Assembly (NCBI GenBank): GCA_900769615.1
Contig: CAAGHH010000001.1
Coordinates: forward strand, 200,733 to 264,732
Reading direction: 5' to 3'
Source: Selenomonadales bacterium
Lineage (GTDB): Bacteria > Bacillota > Negativicutes > Selenomonadales > Selenomonadaceae
Length of the DNA stretch: 64,000 nt
Shown here piece after piece: positions 27,050 through 35,521 of the stretch; position 1 is the stretch's first letter, and the number at the start of each line of letters is the position of its first letter. The notes beneath the pieces were generated by a model. That model saw only the letters and a list, made by a program, of their open reading frames with translations. It had not been told where the DNA came from and searched no databases. The translations under genes were made by a program, and so were the position numbers.

Positions 27050-29272
27050 ATGAACGACAAAGATAAAGCACCGGTTACTATAGAAGGAATTATAGCAGCC
27101 GTAAAAAAATATGAACCGAAGGCAAATACCAGACTGATAAGAAGGGCTTATGATTTGGCCAAAGCTGCGCATAAGGGACAGACTAGAGTATCGGGGGAAG
27201 AATATATTATTCATCCTTTGCATGTAGCTCAGATTTTAACCGAACTGCATATTGATGATGTTACTATCAGTGCAGCATTATTGCATGATGTGGTTGAAGA
27301 CACGATTTATACTAATGAGCAGATTGCGGATATGTTTGGGGAAGAAGTCGCCATGATTGTTGATGGTGTTACCAAACTGGGGCGGATAAAATATAAATCC
27401 AAAGAGGAAGTACAGCTGGAAAACTATCGTAAGATGTTTTTGGCTATGGCCAAGGATATCCGGGTTATTATGGTGAAATTGGCAGATAGACTGCACAACA
27501 TGCGGACATTAAAGTATATGCGTGAAGATAAGCAAAAGCGCATTGCCAAGGAAACTATTGAAATATATGCACCGTTAGCTAACAGGCTGGGTATATCCAA
27601 TATCAAATGGGAGCTGGAGGATTTATGCCTGCGCTATTTAGAGCCAGAAACGTATTATGACTTAGTTGAAAACGTAAAGCAAAAACGGCGGGAGCGGCAG
27701 GCTTTTATCGATACTTCTATTGAACAGATTCGGGAAAAGCTCGACGAAGCTAATATTAAAGCCGATATCAACGGCCGGGCGAAGCATTTTTATAGTATCT
27801 ACAAAAAGATGAAGCGTGACAATAAGAGTATCAGCGAAATTTACGATTTGTCAGCGATCAGAGTTTTAGTAGAATCGGTAAAGGATTGCTATGGTGTTTT
27901 AGGTGTCATTCATGCAATGTGGAAGCCTATCCCTGGACGCTTTAAAGATTATATAGCTATGCCAAAGTCTAACGGTTATCAGTCACTCCATACTACCGTA
28001 ATGACACGTGGTTATCCTTTGGAGATACAGATTCGCACTTACAAGATGCATCAAGTATCAGAATATGGTGTGGCAGCACATTGGAAATATAAAGAGGCCG
28101 GCAAGGGCGCAACGGCTGGCAATGCAGTTGATCAAAAAATGAACTGGCTAAGGCAAATGGTTAATTTGCAGCAGGAACTAAGTGATCCTAAGGAATATTT
28201 TGAAGCTCTTAAAGTTGATATTTTTTCTGACGAAGTCTTTGTCTTTACCCCAAAAGGTGATGTCGTTGATCTGCCCAAGGGATCTAATCCGATAGATTTT
28301 GCTTATCGTATCCATACTGAGGTCGGGCATCATTGTGTCGGGGCTAAAGTTAACGGCAAAATGGTACCGCTGGAGTACAAGCTTAAAAATGGTGATATAG
28401 TTTCGGTAGTTACGAACAAGGCTAACAATGGACCTAGCCGTGACTGGCTGAATATCGTTGCTTCATCAGAAACCCGCAGTAAAATTCGTTCCTGGTTTAA
28501 AAAGGAACGGCGAGAAGAAAATATTGAACGCGGTATGGAGCTTATAAAGGGCGAGGCTAAGCGGTTAGGCTATGCCCCCAAAGAGCTAATAAAAGAAGGA
28601 CGTTTGTTAGAAGTAGCCAAGAAATTAAATATTCTTAGTGAAGATGATTTGTTAGCTGCTTTAGGTTATGGCGGCATTACCGTTCATGGTATAATGACTA
28701 AGCTGATTGAGCTCCATAAAAAAGAGTTAAAAGCTAATACTCCGGTAGATGTATCGAAAATGCTATCAGAACTCAAGCAGCCACAGCACAATGGCAAGAA
28801 GTCAAAATCAAGTCATGGGGTGTTGGTTGAAGGTGAAAGCGGTCTTTTAGTACGGCTGGCCCGTTGCTGTAATCCGATACCAGGTGATCCGATAACTGGT
28901 TACGTTACTAGAGGTCGTGGGGTATCGGTACATCGTTCGGATTGTCCTAATGTGCTGAAGGATACTGATTTTTCGCGGATGATTGAAGTTGGCTGGGATA
29001 TTGGTCTGGATAAAGTATATACGGTTGAACTTGAAATTGTTTGCAATGACAAAAGTGGTATGCTTACTAGTGTGCTGGCAGTACCGACGGAAATGAAAAT
29101 AAATATTCATAGTGTTAATGCCAGCCCTAACCGCAGCAATAAGACATCGACTATTATGTTAGGCTTAGAGGTGCGCAATTCGACCCAGGTTACGCAGATT
29201 ATGACTAAACTTAGACGGCTGAAAGATGTATTTAGTGTTACTCGCAAAATGGGCAGTTCCTTAAATGATTAA
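27050..29272 (+). CDS. rel: bifunctional (p)ppGpp synthetase/hydrolase Rel
   Basis: A 740-residue stringent-response enzyme that makes and degrades (p)ppGpp. Start ATG 27050 follows CAGGAGGG. Domains in order: HD hydrolase (AAHKGQTRVSGEEYIIHPL, LLHDVVEDT), synthetase (GRAKHFYSIYKKMKRD, then SNGYQSLHTTV), TGS (VFTPKGDVVDLPKGSNPIDF), a zinc-finger/helical part (ARCCNPIPGDPITGYVTRG), and a C-terminal ACT domain. Both HD and EYG-type synthetase residues are kept, so both activities are expected. The gene is cotranscribed with recJ and ends in a strong terminator. Confidence 0.96.
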   Translation: MNDKDKAPVTIEGIIAAVKKYEPKANTRLIRRAYDLAKAAHKGQTRVSGEEYIIHPLHVAQILTELHIDDVTISAALLHDVVEDTIYTNEQIADMFGEEVAMIVDGVTKLGRIKYKSKEEVQLENYRKMFLAMAKDIRVIMVKLADRLHNMRTLKYMREDKQKRIAKETIEIYAPLANRLGISNIKWELEDLCLRYLEPETYYDLVENVKQKRRERQAFIDTSIEQIREKLDEANIKADINGRAKHFYSIYKKMKRDNKSISEIYDLSAIRVLVESVKDCYGVLGVIHAMWKPIPGRFKDYIAMPKSNGYQSLHTTVMTRGYPLEIQIRTYKMHQVSEYGVAAHWKYKEAGKGATAGNAVDQKMNWLRQMVNLQQELSDPKEYFEALKVDIFSDEVFVFTPKGDVVDLPKGSNPIDFAYRIHTEVGHHCVGAKVNGKMVPLEYKLKNGDIVSVVTNKANNGPSRDWLNIVASSETRSKIRSWFKKERREENIERGMELIKGEAKRLGYAPKELIKEGRLLEVAKKLNILSEDDLLAALGYGGITVHGIMTKLIELHKKELKANTPVDVSKMLSELKQPQHNGKKSKSSHGVLVEGESGLLVRLARCCNPIPGDPITGYVTRGRGVSVHRSDCPNVLKDTDFSRMIEVGWDIGLDKVYTVELEIVCNDKSGMLTSVLAVPTEMKINIHSVNASPNRSNKTSTIMLGLEVRNSTQVTQIMTKLRRLKDVFSVTRKMGSSLND

Positions 29273-29308
29273 GCTGATAAAAAAGGCAATGCTAAATCTA
29301 TAATAAGA

Positions 29309-29348
29309 AAACTGAGACAAATAGTAATTTTTTTGTCTCAGTTTTTTT
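29309..29348 (+). terminator. terminator after rel
   Basis: AAACTGAGACAAA pairs with TTTGTCTCAGTTT, with the second arm running into further T. The stem spans about 29309-29343. Confidence 0.9.
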
Positions 29349-29429
29349 AAAGGCAGCTTTTTTGTGGTAAGATTAACATAAAAGTGTTTTTGCTACTGAA
29401 TGAACTGAATAAGAAAGGTACATATAAAT

Positions 29430-30317
29430 ATGGATAATAAGCAAGATATGCCGCAGCTGCAATGGTTCCCCGGGCACATGAAAAAAGCTCAGCGCCTCAT
29501 TGAGGATAATCTAAAACTGGTTGATGTAGTAATCGAGCTTTTAGATGCAAGGATTCCTTTTAGCAGTGCCAATCCCATGCTAGCAGAAATAATAAAAACT
29601 AAGCCACGGATGATTGCACTAAATAAAATAGATTTGGCTGATCCTGGGATGACTAAAAAGTGGCTTAATTATTTTAAAGCGCAGGGAATAATTGCTGTTG
29701 GTATAGATTCAGCTAAAGGGCGCGGGATGAAGCAGCTGGTAAGTGCCGCAGAAATGCTGGCCAAACCGAAAACAGAAAAATTTGTAGCTAAAGGGGCTAA
29801 GGCTAGAGCTGCCCGCTGCATGATACTTGGTATTCCGAACGTAGGCAAGTCATCACTTATAAATCGGCTGGCTGGTGCCGTTAAAGCCAAAACCGCAGAT
29901 AAACCTGGAGTAACTCGTGCCAAGCAGTGGATAAAAATTGGCAGCAACTTGGATTTACTAGACACGCCAGGTATTTTGTGGCCAAAGTTTGAAGATAAGA
30001 CTGTCGGGTTAAAATTAGCTTTTACGGGAGCTATCAATGATGATATTTATGATCGGGAGCAGGTAACAGCGCTTTTACTGGAAGTTATGCGGCGTGATTA
30101 TGCGGCTAGACTAATAGAGCGGTTTAAGTTCAAAGGTGAATTGCCGGAATCTGGTCTTGATTTATTAGAGGCTATTGGTCGTAAACGAGGCTGTCTGGTA
30201 AAGGGCGGGCTGGTTGATTTGGAAAAAGCACAAAATATTGTTTTAAATGAATTTCGGGCAGGCAAATTAGGCTTAGTTACATTAGATGAAGTGCCAGCAG
30301 CGGGAAAGGCAGAATAA
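29430..30317 (+). CDS. rbgA: ribosome biogenesis GTPase YlqF/RbgA
   Basis: A 295-residue circularly permuted GTPase needed for late 50S assembly. The G motifs come in permuted order: G4 LNKIDLADP first, then G1 GIPNVGKSSLINRL, G2 GVTRAKQWIKI, and G3 DTPG. The N-terminal QWFPGHMKKAQRLIED is the family hallmark and the C-terminal helical domain (ALLLEVMRRDYAARL) is present. It heads the ylqF-rnhB-ylqG-ylqH-yraN order known from Bacillus and relatives, with rnhB only one base downstream. Confidence 0.96.
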   Translation: MDNKQDMPQLQWFPGHMKKAQRLIEDNLKLVDVVIELLDARIPFSSANPMLAEIIKTKPRMIALNKIDLADPGMTKKWLNYFKAQGIIAVGIDSAKGRGMKQLVSAAEMLAKPKTEKFVAKGAKARAARCMILGIPNVGKSSLINRLAGAVKAKTADKPGVTRAKQWIKIGSNLDLLDTPGILWPKFEDKTVGLKLAFTGAINDDIYDREQVTALLLEVMRRDYAARLIERFKFKGELPESGLDLLEAIGRKRGCLVKGGLVDLEKAQNIVLNEFRAGKLGLVTLDEVPAAGKAE

Positions 30318-30318
30318 A

Positions 30319-31104
30319 ATGGATTTAACCGGATATACGACTAAGGAAATCGAAAAGATTTTGGCTGATTTTCCGGCAAGTGCTGAGTTTTTAACCGCTT
30401 GCAAGGAAGATTCCCGTAAGGCGGTTGGTCGGCTTTTTAAGCGTTATGAACGGGAAGTGGCGGATAGAGAGCGGGTCGCAGCCATGTACGGCTATGAACA
30501 GGCTGCTCGGGCCAAAGGCTATAAGTTAATAGCTGGTGTTGATGAAGCTGGGCGGGGACCACTAGCTGGTCCGGTATCAGTTGCGGCAGTAATCCTGCCA
30601 CCAGATTTATATCTTCCGAAGATAAATGATTCGAAAAAAATCTCGGCTAAGGTACGTGAAGAACTTTATGATGAAATACAGGCCAAGGCTATTGCCATCG
30701 GGACGGCCTTGGTTGATGCCAAGACCATCGATCGAGTGAATATTTATCAGGCTACTATTAATGGTATGTACAATGCTATCTTTGCACTTGACCCTGAACC
30801 GCAAACAGTGCTGATTGATGCCATGCCCTTAGAGAAGCTGCCGATGCCGGCACAGCCTATTATCAAAGGTGATGCTAAGTCAGCTTCGATTGCAGCCGCT
30901 TCGATAATTGCTAAGGTAAGACGTGACCGTTTGATGGATGAATATGATAAAAAATATCCGGAATATGGTTTTGCGCAGCACAAAGGTTATGGTACAGCAC
31001 AGCATCTAGAGGCTTTGCGCAAATTTGGACCATGTCCGATCCATCGGCTTTCTTTTGAACCAATTCATTCTATGGTAAATAATGAAATAGAAGAACCATT
31101 TTAA
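30319..31104 (+). CDS. rnhB: ribonuclease HII
   Basis: A 261-residue nuclease that removes RNA from RNA/DNA hybrids and single ribonucleotides. Start ATG 30319 directly follows the rbgA stop, with GGAAAGG at 30304-30310. The catalytic DEDD residues sit in VDEAGRGPLAGP, DSKKIS, IDAMPL and KGDAKSASIAAASIIAKV. An N-terminal extension of about 65 residues (TTKEIEKILADFPASAEF) is typical of the Gram-positive RnhB type. Confidence 0.96.
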   Translation: MDLTGYTTKEIEKILADFPASAEFLTACKEDSRKAVGRLFKRYEREVADRERVAAMYGYEQAARAKGYKLIAGVDEAGRGPLAGPVSVAAVILPPDLYLPKINDSKKISAKVREELYDEIQAKAIAIGTALVDAKTIDRVNIYQATINGMYNAIFALDPEPQTVLIDAMPLEKLPMPAQPIIKGDAKSASIAAASIIAKVRRDRLMDEYDKKYPEYGFAQHKGYGTAQHLEALRKFGPCPIHRLSFEPIHSMVNNEIEEPF

Positions 31105-31149
31105 AGCGTAGATGTTTAATATAGGCGAGCAAGGAAGGAATGATTGGTA

Positions 31150-33066
31150 ATGCCAATGGAAACCGCGATAAATGCAGGGGTTCGTCCCGTAGATCGCCCG
31201 CAAACAGCCGGCAAGGCTGACGGTGTTACTCGTCAGGATAGTGGCAGTACGGCGTCAGCCTTTATGCCGAAAACCAATGTGGCTATTGAAACTGCTATCG
31301 GCGATATGGCTGGGATTTTGAATAAAATAGCTAGCAGTCAGGTTGAAGCAGCGGAAAAAATGCCTGAAGAATTGCAAAAAATGTTGCAAAATGTATTAAA
31401 GCAGGCATTTTCGTTGCCTGAAACATTAGGCCAAGGTTTAGGCAGTACTATTGAAAGCCAGCGTTTTACCTTAGATCAGCTCAGTGCTTTTTCCCGGATG
31501 CTATCGCAGCTAGGCAACTTAGCAGAAAATGGTATCAGGTCTGGTGCTAGTGATGAAGTGCAAACACTTTTAACTAATTTAAAAAATCTAGTAAGCATTA
31601 CAGATGCTAAGGATTTTGAACCGGTGCTTTTAACCAAAGCTGCCTTTGAATTGCTCGATAATAAAAATTTTGCTGATTTGCCGAAGGCAATGCAGCAGCT
31701 GTTAGTAAGTTTGCAGCCACAGGGACAGGCAGAAATGGTGCCGGTAAATAATAATTCATTAGGCTTTTTAAAGCAGTTAGTAGAATATTTAATGCCACGC
31801 CCAGCAAGTGTCAATTTGCCAAATGCCCAGCAGTCAGCCAATAGCTCGCTGGCTGCTAACAATAGCAGTAATACTTTTCAAGCCGCCAATAATGCCGTTA
31901 GTCTGCCAGCTAATAATAGTTATGGCAATGATGCAGCTAAGACCGTGACATCCGAAAAGGTAAATGGCAGTAATGCTAAGCAGCCAGCTGATATGCCGGC
32001 AAAGGCTAGCGCTAGTGAAAATACAGCTGTTGCCGTAAAGGAAAATTCTTCGCAAACTAATATTAATATTAACGGCGGCAAGCTAGACGCTACGTCAGCT
32101 AAAGTTCCAGGACAGAATACAAGCGGCATGAATGTGGTTAATAATGCTGCTGAAAAAAATAATGCCGCTAACGCAGCTGAACTACTTAATCAGTCAAAGG
32201 TAAATCATAATGTTATAGCTAATAAGACTGATGTTAGTCAAGAAGCAGCTGTTTATGGCAATAAAGCTGCGCCTGATAAGCCAGCAAATAACAACAGTTC
32301 CCAAATAGAACTTATGCAGCAGACAAAAATGGCATTGCTTAGTAAGACTTTAGAAAATACGCCTAAGCTGATGGACACATTAAAGTCATTAGCCAGATTT
32401 TTGTTAAATGATACAAACCTAACCACAGCTGAACAGGCTAAACTGCAAAACTTTATTGCTAGTGGACAGTCAGTGTTAAAAAATGAAGATGCTAAAGAGT
32501 TGCAAAATCTAATAAAACTTTGTCAAAACAATATTCCGGCTACGGTACAGCAGGCTGCCATTAAACATGACCTGCCAGATTTACCTAGATTATGGGCGTT
32601 TATGCAGCTTTGCGATATGACGGTGGTCAAAAAGCTTAGTGCCAAGGCACTAAAAAAGGCTAGTCATGAAGTAGCGACCTTTGTACTAATGATGCGCAAT
32701 TCTATTGAAGGTGATAATTCACTATTACCAGCTCAGCGGTCGCTTAATTTTATGCTGCCCATGTATATGGGAGCTGATACAACTTATCCGACTTACATCC
32801 ATGTTTATGACGAAAACAGGCAGGATAGAGAAACTGGTGTCAAGCAAAAAGAGACTTGGCTTAGAATATGCTTTTTAACAGATAATATAGGTGCTGTAGA
32901 AATGACCTGCCGGGTTTATAATGGCAATCAGCTGGATATAAGACTGTTCTTTGCGAGCAGCAGTGTTGCCAAAGAGTTTCAAGCCGAAACGGCAGATATC
33001 AGAGCTTACTTGCGTCAATCAAGCTTACAGTTGAAAGAATTTAAGATAGGCGCAGCCGATAGTTAG
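31150..33066 (+). CDS. FliK/YlqG-like low-complexity protein
   Basis: A ~638-residue protein at the ylqG locus. Start ATG 31150 fits AAGGAAGGA at 31132-31140; TTG 31144 is possible. The N-terminal third is helical, and the middle (about residues 210-390) is rich in Asn, Ala and Ser (SANSSLAANNSS and similar) and likely unstructured. The C-terminal ~110 residues (WLRICFLTDNIGAVEMTCRV, then DIRLFFASSSVAKEF) resemble the globular C-domain of flagellar hook-length control proteins, which act with FlhB. The next gene is an FlhB cytoplasmic-domain homologue, which strengthens the reading. Whether the host has flagella cannot be told here. Confidence 0.72.
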   Translation: MPMETAINAGVRPVDRPQTAGKADGVTRQDSGSTASAFMPKTNVAIETAIGDMAGILNKIASSQVEAAEKMPEELQKMLQNVLKQAFSLPETLGQGLGSTIESQRFTLDQLSAFSRMLSQLGNLAENGIRSGASDEVQTLLTNLKNLVSITDAKDFEPVLLTKAAFELLDNKNFADLPKAMQQLLVSLQPQGQAEMVPVNNNSLGFLKQLVEYLMPRPASVNLPNAQQSANSSLAANNSSNTFQAANNAVSLPANNSYGNDAAKTVTSEKVNGSNAKQPADMPAKASASENTAVAVKENSSQTNININGGKLDATSAKVPGQNTSGMNVVNNAAEKNNAANAAELLNQSKVNHNVIANKTDVSQEAAVYGNKAAPDKPANNNSSQIELMQQTKMALLSKTLENTPKLMDTLKSLARFLLNDTNLTTAEQAKLQNFIASGQSVLKNEDAKELQNLIKLCQNNIPATVQQAAIKHDLPDLPRLWAFMQLCDMTVVKKLSAKALKKASHEVATFVLMMRNSIEGDNSLLPAQRSLNFMLPMYMGADTTYPTYIHVYDENRQDRETGVKQKETWLRICFLTDNIGAVEMTCRVYNGNQLDIRLFFASSSVAKEFQAETADIRAYLRQSSLQLKEFKIGAADS

Positions 33067-33158
33067 TATTAAAAATAAAGTAATACACGTCCTTGATTAA
33101 TAGACATAATAAGAATTATAATAATCATGAGGGACTTTTTTAGGCAGGTGATGTCAGC

Positions 33159-33503
33159 GTGTCAGATCAGGCAGATAGGAAAAATAGCGAGGCTGAGTCT
33201 CAGGTTAAAGCAACCGAAAATCAACAGGCAGTGGCATTAAAATATAATATGGAAAATGATCGTGCGCCACGGGTTATTGCCAAAGGGCGCGGTTATGTTG
33301 CGGAAAATATTTTAGCAGCTGCGCAAAAAAACACCATACCGGTTTATCAAAATAAGACTTTAGTTAATATGCTGATGGCACTTGACATAGATCGGGAAAT
33401 ACCACCGGAATTATATCGTACCATAGCTGAGGTTATGGCACATGTTTATCGGCTTGATAAAAAAGCTAAACCGAAAGCTGATAGCAATAAAGAGTCCTTC
33501 TGA
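33159..33503 (+). CDS. orphan FlhB cytoplasmic-domain homologue (YlqH type, EscU/YscU/FlhB family)
   Basis: A 114-residue soluble protein. Start GTG 33159. After a charged N-terminus it shows AVALKYNMENDRAPRVIAKG and NILAAAQKNTIPVYQNKTLVNMLMALDIDREIPPELYRTIAEVMAHVY, the pattern of the C-terminal domain of FlhB without its membrane part. The self-cleaving NPTH motif is not present. It pairs with the FliK-like gene upstream, as in Bacillus ylqG-ylqH. Known family; precise role of the orphan form is unsettled. Confidence 0.85.
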   Translation: MSDQADRKNSEAESQVKATENQQAVALKYNMENDRAPRVIAKGRGYVAENILAAAQKNTIPVYQNKTLVNMLMALDIDREIPPELYRTIAEVMAHVYRLDKKAKPKADSNKESF

Positions 33504-33531
33504 AAATCTAAATAGCAAAGAAGGGCTGGTT

Positions 33532-33894
33532 ATGAATAATAAGATACTTGGTAATCAGGGTGAGCAGGCAGCAACGGATTTTTTGCTTAGCCAAGGCTAT
33601 CATATTTGTGCGCGCAATTTTCGGGTTCCATTAGGTGAAATTGATATTGTAGCACGTCAAGGCAAGCTGCTGGTATTTGTTGAAGTAAAAACCCGTCGCA
33701 GTCTGAGTTATGGTACCCCGGCAGCTGCGGTTAATTATTATAAACAACAAAAGATTATCAAAGTCGCGCAATGTTTTTTAAGGCAGCAGCATCTAGCAAT
33801 AGATTGCTGCTGTCGTTTTGATGTGATTGAGGTTTTACTGAAAAATGATGATAAATTTAGTATCAATCATATAAAAGATGCCTTTGAAGCTTGA
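33532..33894 (+). CDS. yraN: YraN family protein (UPF0102)
   Basis: A 120-residue protein with an endonuclease-like fold. Start ATG 33532 follows AAGGGC. The conserved core is GEIDIVARQGKLLVFVEVKTR, with the acidic and lysine residues of a PD-(D/E)XK site, preceded by GNQGEQAATDFLLSQGYHI. It lies between the FlhB-like gene and comM, a widespread arrangement. The true substrate is unknown; a nuclease role is inferred from the fold. Confidence 0.92.
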   Translation: MNNKILGNQGEQAATDFLLSQGYHICARNFRVPLGEIDIVARQGKLLVFVEVKTRRSLSYGTPAAAVNYYKQQKIIKVAQCFLRQQHLAIDCCCRFDVIEVLLKNDDKFSINHIKDAFEA

Positions 33895-33919
33895 TATATT
33901 TTAGTGGAGGTGTAATCTG

Positions 33920-35449
33920 ATGTTTGCACGTACATTTGGCGCAACAACATTAGGCGTTGATGGTTTGATTATTGATGTAGAAGTGGATGCCGCGGCTGGG
34001 CTTCCAGGCTTTGAAATAGTTGGTTTAGCTAATGCGGCAGTCAAAGAATCAAAAGAACGGGTGCGGACGGCTATTAAAAATTCTGGGGTAAGGTTAAGAC
34101 AGGAAAAAGTAACGATAAATCTGGCTCCAGCTGATATCAGAAAAGACAGTTCAGGCTTAGACCTTCCGATAGCGGTGGGGCTTTTAACTGCTTATGGCAT
34201 TATTGAAGGTTATAGTACTGAAGGGGCACTATTTGCTGCTGAGCTTTCACTCGAAGGTGAGTGCCGAGCGGTTCATGGCGTACTTTCGATAGCTATAAAA
34301 GCCAAAGAAGCTGGTTTTAAAAAGCTGTTTGTGGCAGCTGGTAATGCTAATGAAGCATTATTAGTAGAAGGAATAGAGGTATTTGCACTCGACAATTTAA
34401 ATCAATTAATACGGTTCCTGAATGGAGAAATAGAATTAACGGCAGCTAAAAGCAGTAGTGCGGCGGCTGAGCCACTGCCTTTAGTTACCGATGATTTTGC
34501 CGATGTGCAGGGACAGTTTCAAGCGAAAAGAGCTTTGGAAATTGCGGCTGCGGGCGGTCATAATGTTTTGCTTGTAGGTGTGCCTGGCTCCGGCAAGACG
34601 ATGCTGGCTCGGCGTATGAGCACCATTTTGCCGGAGCTTTCACGAGAAGAAGCTTTGGAAGTAACCAAGATTTACAGCATAGCTGGGCTTTTGCCACATG
34701 GAGGCGGTTTAATCAGAAAACGACCATTTAGAAGTCCGCACCATACAATATCTATGACGGCAATGATAGGTGGCGGTTCGATTCCTCGACCAGGTGAAGT
34801 TACTTTGGCTCATAATGGTGTACTATTTTTGGATGAATTGCCAGAATTTAGCAAAAAATCACTCGAGGTTTTGCGTGAGCCCATAGAAGATCGACAAATA
34901 GTCGTAAGCAGAGTAAATGCTACCTTAAAATTTCCCTCAGCAGTGATATTTATAGCAGCAATGAATCCTTGTCCTTGTGGTTATTATGGTGATAAAGATT
35001 ATAGCTGTGATTGTACAGATAATGAAATAAAGCGTTATACTAGCAAAATTTCCGGACCATTGCTTGATAGAATTGATATTCATATTCGCGTGCCACGTGT
35101 AAAATATGATGAATTAACGTCAGTGAAAAAAGCTGAATCCTCGGCTAGTATCCGTGAGCGGGTAGTAAAGGCACGGAAAAAGCAGCAACAGCGGTTACAA
35201 AAATATGGTATTTATTGCAATGCGCAGATGAATCATGCAATTTTAAAACAGGAATGTCAGTTGACAAAAGCAGCCCAAACTCTTTTAGAGCAAGCCTTTA
35301 AAAAATTAAAATTATCGGCTCGTTCATACGATCGGATAATAAAGGTAGCGCAGACTATAGCTGATTTAAAAGGATTAGACCAAATAGACTCGCAGGAGCT
35401 AGCTGAAGCAGTGCAGCTGCGCAATGATTTGGGACTTAATTTGGAGTAA
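33920..35449 (+). CDS. comM: YifB/ComM family Mg-chelatase-like AAA+ ATPase
   Basis: A 509-residue hexameric AAA+ helicase-type protein. It has an N-terminal Lon-like fold (GFEIVGLANAAVKESKERVR, then LPIAVGLLTAYGII), Walker A GVPGSGKTMLARRM, Walker B GVLFLDELPEFSKKSLEVLREP, and a zinc-like loop CPCGYYGDKDYSCDC. ComM promotes branch migration during natural transformation. Start ATG 33920 follows TGGAGGTG. It lies at the end of the rbgA-yraN run; priA follows after 70 bp. Confidence 0.94.
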   Translation: MFARTFGATTLGVDGLIIDVEVDAAAGLPGFEIVGLANAAVKESKERVRTAIKNSGVRLRQEKVTINLAPADIRKDSSGLDLPIAVGLLTAYGIIEGYSTEGALFAAELSLEGECRAVHGVLSIAIKAKEAGFKKLFVAAGNANEALLVEGIEVFALDNLNQLIRFLNGEIELTAAKSSSAAAEPLPLVTDDFADVQGQFQAKRALEIAAAGGHNVLLVGVPGSGKTMLARRMSTILPELSREEALEVTKIYSIAGLLPHGGGLIRKRPFRSPHHTISMTAMIGGGSIPRPGEVTLAHNGVLFLDELPEFSKKSLEVLREPIEDRQIVVSRVNATLKFPSAVIFIAAMNPCPCGYYGDKDYSCDCTDNEIKRYTSKISGPLLDRIDIHIRVPRVKYDELTSVKKAESSASIRERVVKARKKQQQRLQKYGIYCNAQMNHAILKQECQLTKAAQTLLEQAFKKLKLSARSYDRIIKVAQTIADLKGLDQIDSQELAEAVQLRNDLGLNLE

Positions 35450-35521
35450 ACAAGGATTTCACTATATGTTATAATTGCGTAATAGAATTTAATTTAATAA
35501 AGCAGAAGGTGAGAGCAGAAG

